From Brachybacterium halotolerans (GTDB lineage: Bacteria > Actinomycetota > Actinomycetes > Actinomycetales > Dermabacteraceae): 64,000 bases of DNA. The position numbers and the translations under genes are program-made. Positions 62,026 through 64,000 of this stretch are shown piece after piece. The notes under the pieces were generated by a model, which worked only from the letters and a program-made list of their open reading frames with translations, was not told the DNA's origin and made no database searches. Each line of letters begins with the position of its first letter. The first letter of the stretch is position 1. The stretch spans positions 875,963 to 939,962 of the forward strand of contig NZ_JAEDAJ010000001.1 of the NCBI RefSeq assembly GCF_016623465.1, written 5' to 3'.

Positions 62026-62985
62026 CTACTCGCTGACGCCACCTATCCATGCAGCGTCGACGCGACTCCATGGGCCATCCGCAGAGATGAACTTCTGATA
62101 GTGCTGCGCGAGAAGGTCTGGGTCGGGCTTGTCCGACCTGCGGCGGGGCAGCGCGCGAAGCGGTTCGTTGTGTAGCCCCTTAAGCCCGTGCTCCAGCACG
62201 GGACCGTCGATCTCATCGAGGATGTCCTGACGGATCTCCACCCTCAGTTCAGGAGTGACGCCGAGGATCCCCGCGTCATAGGCAGCATGATGGATCTTGC
62301 AGAGAGCCAGGCCATTGCGCACGGCGGCGACGCCGTTCTCGGCACGGTCCTCCACGATATGAGCAGCGTCCAAGAGCACGCTATGGCGGAGCTTGCACAC
62401 CGCACAGCGGGTCTCATATGCACGCATCACCATGCTGCGGAAGACAGGCTGGTGGAGCCGCTGCTGCGTCATGCGCAGGGCATACCGGCGGAACACCTCT
62501 TCTCTGCCCATGCCAGAGGCCTCGAAGTTCTGGATCGGATCCGTGGCGACGACGAATTGCTGGTGATCCGGCTCTTCCGCGACGAGGAACACGGGGAAAA
62601 TCGGTTTGTACCACCCCGGCGCGACTCCCCAAAACCAGATGAGCGGGAGCTGCAGCTCCATGGCCCGGCGCAGGCCGCGATTCGTGAACTTCTCGGGGTC
62701 GTCACCCTGCCACTTGTACCGCAGCAGCCCGTCAGCCCCCGGGGCATCGTCGTACGGGCGATCGTCACCTTCCCTGCGGAACACGGTCGAGATGGACAGC
62801 GCCGCATCGAGGTCTTTGGGCTTGTAGATACCCAGCTGACGGTCTTTCAACGGTCGCCGGACGCCTTGGAATTCAAAGTCCTTGAGGTCTTCGTGCCAGA
62901 TGGCGTCAAGACCGTCATTGGTCCGCGCAGCGAGCCACGCCATCGCCTTCCGACGCAGTGCCGCATCCTCTTCGCGCGTACGCAT
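62026..62985 (-). CDS. HNH_2-type nuclease, restriction-like
   Basis: A 319-residue protein. The C-terminal HNH_2 domain has YETRCAVCKLRHSVLLDAAHIVED, NGLALCKIHHAAYDAGILGV; the CxxC...C zinc residues and the AAHI/NGL/HH catalytic set are all visible. The N-terminal two thirds (VFRREGDDRPYDDAPGADGLLRYKW, PLIWFWGVAPGWYKPIFPVFLV) resemble the DNA-recognition part of single-protein restriction-like nucleases. No methyltransferase is adjacent, so modified-DNA cutting or a stand-alone role is possible. GC is lower than in thiC. ATG 62985 is the only good start. Confidence 0.83.
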   Translation of the reverse strand: MRTREEDAALRRKAMAWLAARTNDGLDAIWHEDLKDFEFQGVRRPLKDRQLGIYKPKDLDAALSISTVFRREGDDRPYDDAPGADGLLRYKWQGDDPEKFTNRGLRRAMELQLPLIWFWGVAPGWYKPIFPVFLVAEEPDHQQFVVATDPIQNFEASGMGREEVFRRYALRMTQQRLHQPVFRSMVMRAYETRCAVCKLRHSVLLDAAHIVEDRAENGVAAVRNGLALCKIHHAAYDAGILGVTPELRVEIRQDILDEIDGPVLEHGLKGLHNEPLRALPRRRSDKPDPDLLAQHYQKFISADGPWSRVDAAWIGGVSE

Positions 62986-63043
62986 GGGCTCATCCTGCCA
63001 TGCTGCACCCGTGACCTGGGGTCACTCCCGCAGGCTTCAACTC

Positions 63044-63442
63044 TCACCTTCGGCCGTGCGTGTCCATGTAGTCCGCGAACGCATCGACACCCGACGGCAG
63101 ACTGCGCCGCCTCTCCATGTCGGCCGTCGGGAAGCACGCGCCGCAGGCTCTCCATCCGGCAAGTGCGATGACCTCCTCGCTGCTCACATCGGCCAAGCCC
63201 ACCAGCCAGGCCAAGATCGTCGTGGGGCGGAGAGTCCTGCAGTGCCGGTCGCGGTGCAGGTGGCCGCGCGGCGAGAGTGTCGCATACACACGGGACCATC
63301 TCCCCCGCTCGGTGTAAATGCGGTCGAGTGCAGCAATCTGCTCCGTCAGCTCCAGCATGACGTCGTCGTGGCGCTCGGAGTCTGCTGGGCGAGGCCCGCT
63401 CAGCATCTCAGGACCGAGGGACCCAGAGAAGACCGGCTTCAT
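63044..63442 (-). CDS. Small Cys/His-rich hypothetical protein
   Basis: A 132-residue protein. The central part reads RGHLHRDRHCRTLRPTT and AGWRACGACFPTADME, a His...Cys...CxxC pattern with the CGxCFP ending seen in small zinc-ribbon proteins of actinophages and actinobacterial plasmids. ATG 63442 overlaps the TGA of an upstream frame (ATGA), typical of operon junctions, which decides the start. The family resemblance is by eye only. It lies 58 bp after the HNH nuclease start on the same strand. Confidence 0.55.
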   Translation of the reverse strand: MKPVFSGSLGPEMLSGPRPADSERHDDVMLELTEQIAALDRIYTERGRWSRVYATLSPRGHLHRDRHCRTLRPTTILAWLVGLADVSSEEVIALAGWRACGACFPTADMERRRSLPSGVDAFADYMDTHGRR

Positions 63443-63570
63443 CGCGCATATGTCTGCCCCTCGTAGTTCATGACGCCGATCCGCTCTTTGTCGTCGAAGA
63501 TCAAAAAGGTGGGCGTCAAAATCTTGAGGTTCCGCAGCCCAAGGGTCGAACGAAATCGCGGTGATCACGT
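63439..63570 (-). pseudogene. 3' fragment of an unrecognised gene
   Basis: A frame ending in TGA at 63439, overlapping the next ATG by 4 bp, reads LRNLKILTPTFLIFDDKERI and GVMNYEGQTYAR before the stop. It is protein-like, but has no start and closes at a TGA upstream, so it seems to be the tail of a gene whose front is lost or frameshifted. The frame beside it (MESAPGSLHVITAISFDPWA) could hold the missing front. Confidence 0.35.
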
Positions 63571-63841
63571 GAAGAGAACCTGGCGCCGACTCCATCGTTG
63601 CAGCCTTTCCCTGAGCGAGTTCGCGTGTTCTAAGTTCAGGGCCGCCATGCTGCACCCTCCGAGCACTGCGCACCAGAGCACGCCGCAGGCGGCTGTCTGC
63701 TCCGGCCTAGTCCACGGCCGTCCCGCCCTATGCCGCAAACCGCCGCCCACGCTCGTGTTCGAGGGCCTCGACGAGACTGAAGTCGTCGCGCAGCAGGTGG
63801 TGCAACTCGATGCAGTCGACGTAGGCGAGGGAACTTCACGC
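63571..63841. other. Gene-poor scrap region before the truncated permease
   Basis: No complete gene is supported. On the minus strand YVDCIELHHLLRDDFSLVEA and LEHERGRRFAA end at a stop near 63740, a possible C-terminal fragment of unknown origin. The composition and mix of fragments suggest a junction of inserted and older sequence. Confidence 0.4.
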
Positions 63842-64000
63842 TTCCTCCAGATAGTCCTGCGCAACTCCCTGCCGGGCGTGCTGAGCGCCGCGATCTTCAC
63901 GTTCCTGCTGGCGTGGAACGACTATCTGGTGGCGCTCGTGTTCCTGCGCTCGGACTCCAAACTCACCCTGCCCATGGGCATGCAGTCCTTTTTCCAGCAG
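63842..64000 (+). pseudogene. 3' part of a MalG-type sugar ABC permease, missing its front
   Basis: From 63842 the frame FLQIVLRNSLPGVLSAAIFT, FLLAWNDYLVALVFLRSDSK, LTLPMGMQSFFQQ matches the end of the EAA loop and last helices of MalG permeases, and continues past the window. Upstream codons in this frame do not resemble a permease and contain no EAA signature, so the gene is truncated, apparently where the preceding accessory segment joins. If the break is an assembly fault, the whole gene may be intact elsewhere. Confidence 0.7.

Overview
The window is a high-GC chromosomal segment from an actinobacterium. Gene content and order fit the Micrococcales, most likely a Brachybacterium-like member of the Dermabacteraceae; that assignment is inference, because no rRNA is present. 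Several starts look leaderless (a TANNNT -10 box 6-7 nt before ATG/GTG), and many lipoproteins carry a twin-arginine plus lipobox signal, both common in this group. I see no tRNA, rRNA, CRISPR array or intact insertion sequence.

Layout. 1-8.6 kb holds a conserved actinobacterial block: dapF (partial), miaA, a YbjN-like protein, a glycerophosphodiesterase, miaB, a glutamate-type amino-acid ABC transporter and recX. recX is not followed by recA; its place is taken by about 145 bp of nearly pure G and C homopolymer, then mgtE. 10-26 kb is a sugar-acid and glycan region: KDG kinase, KDPG aldolase, D-mannonate dehydratase, an MFS carrier, an L-idonate-5-dehydrogenase-like enzyme and an IclR regulator. 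These are separated by a small AT-rich defence-type gene (DUF262/DUF1524) from fructuronate reductase, GH127 and GH2 glycosidases and a secreted arylsulfotransferase. Together they can convert fructuronate/mannonate to KDG, KDPG, pyruvate and glyceraldehyde-3-phosphate.

26-39 kb holds two large hypothetical proteins that may be related, an HNH protein, a Gfo/Idh/MocA oxidoreductase, and a ROK repressor divergent from a carbohydrate ABC operon ending in a GH13 alpha-glucosidase, followed by a GH125 alpha-mannosidase. The ROK/ABC intergenic region has a textbook promoter and a clear inverted-repeat operator. 39-47.6 kb is mixed metabolism: a PKD protein with a DUF6318 lipoprotein, an aldo/keto reductase, a TauE-type permease, a DUF1537 acid-sugar kinase, a YdeI-like protein, an aldehyde dehydrogenase and a YdcF protein. 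47.8-52.8 kb has two PTS systems, a NagE-type GlcNAc permease and an Ula-type EIIAB/EIIC pair.

53.2-55 kb has the most unusual gene: an XRE DNA-binding domain fused to a complete MurA enzyme, with a perfect palindrome overlapping its own -10 box. Next come a multiply frameshifted gene for a Ser-x-x repeat membrane protein, a lipoprotein, an alpha/beta hydrolase, a hypothetical protein and an Ltp-repeat membrane protein. A TPP riboswitch precedes thiC. The last 2.4 kb (MutT, HNH nuclease, small zinc-ribbon-like protein and gene scraps) looks like accessory DNA abutting the 3' part of a sugar ABC permease that runs off the window.
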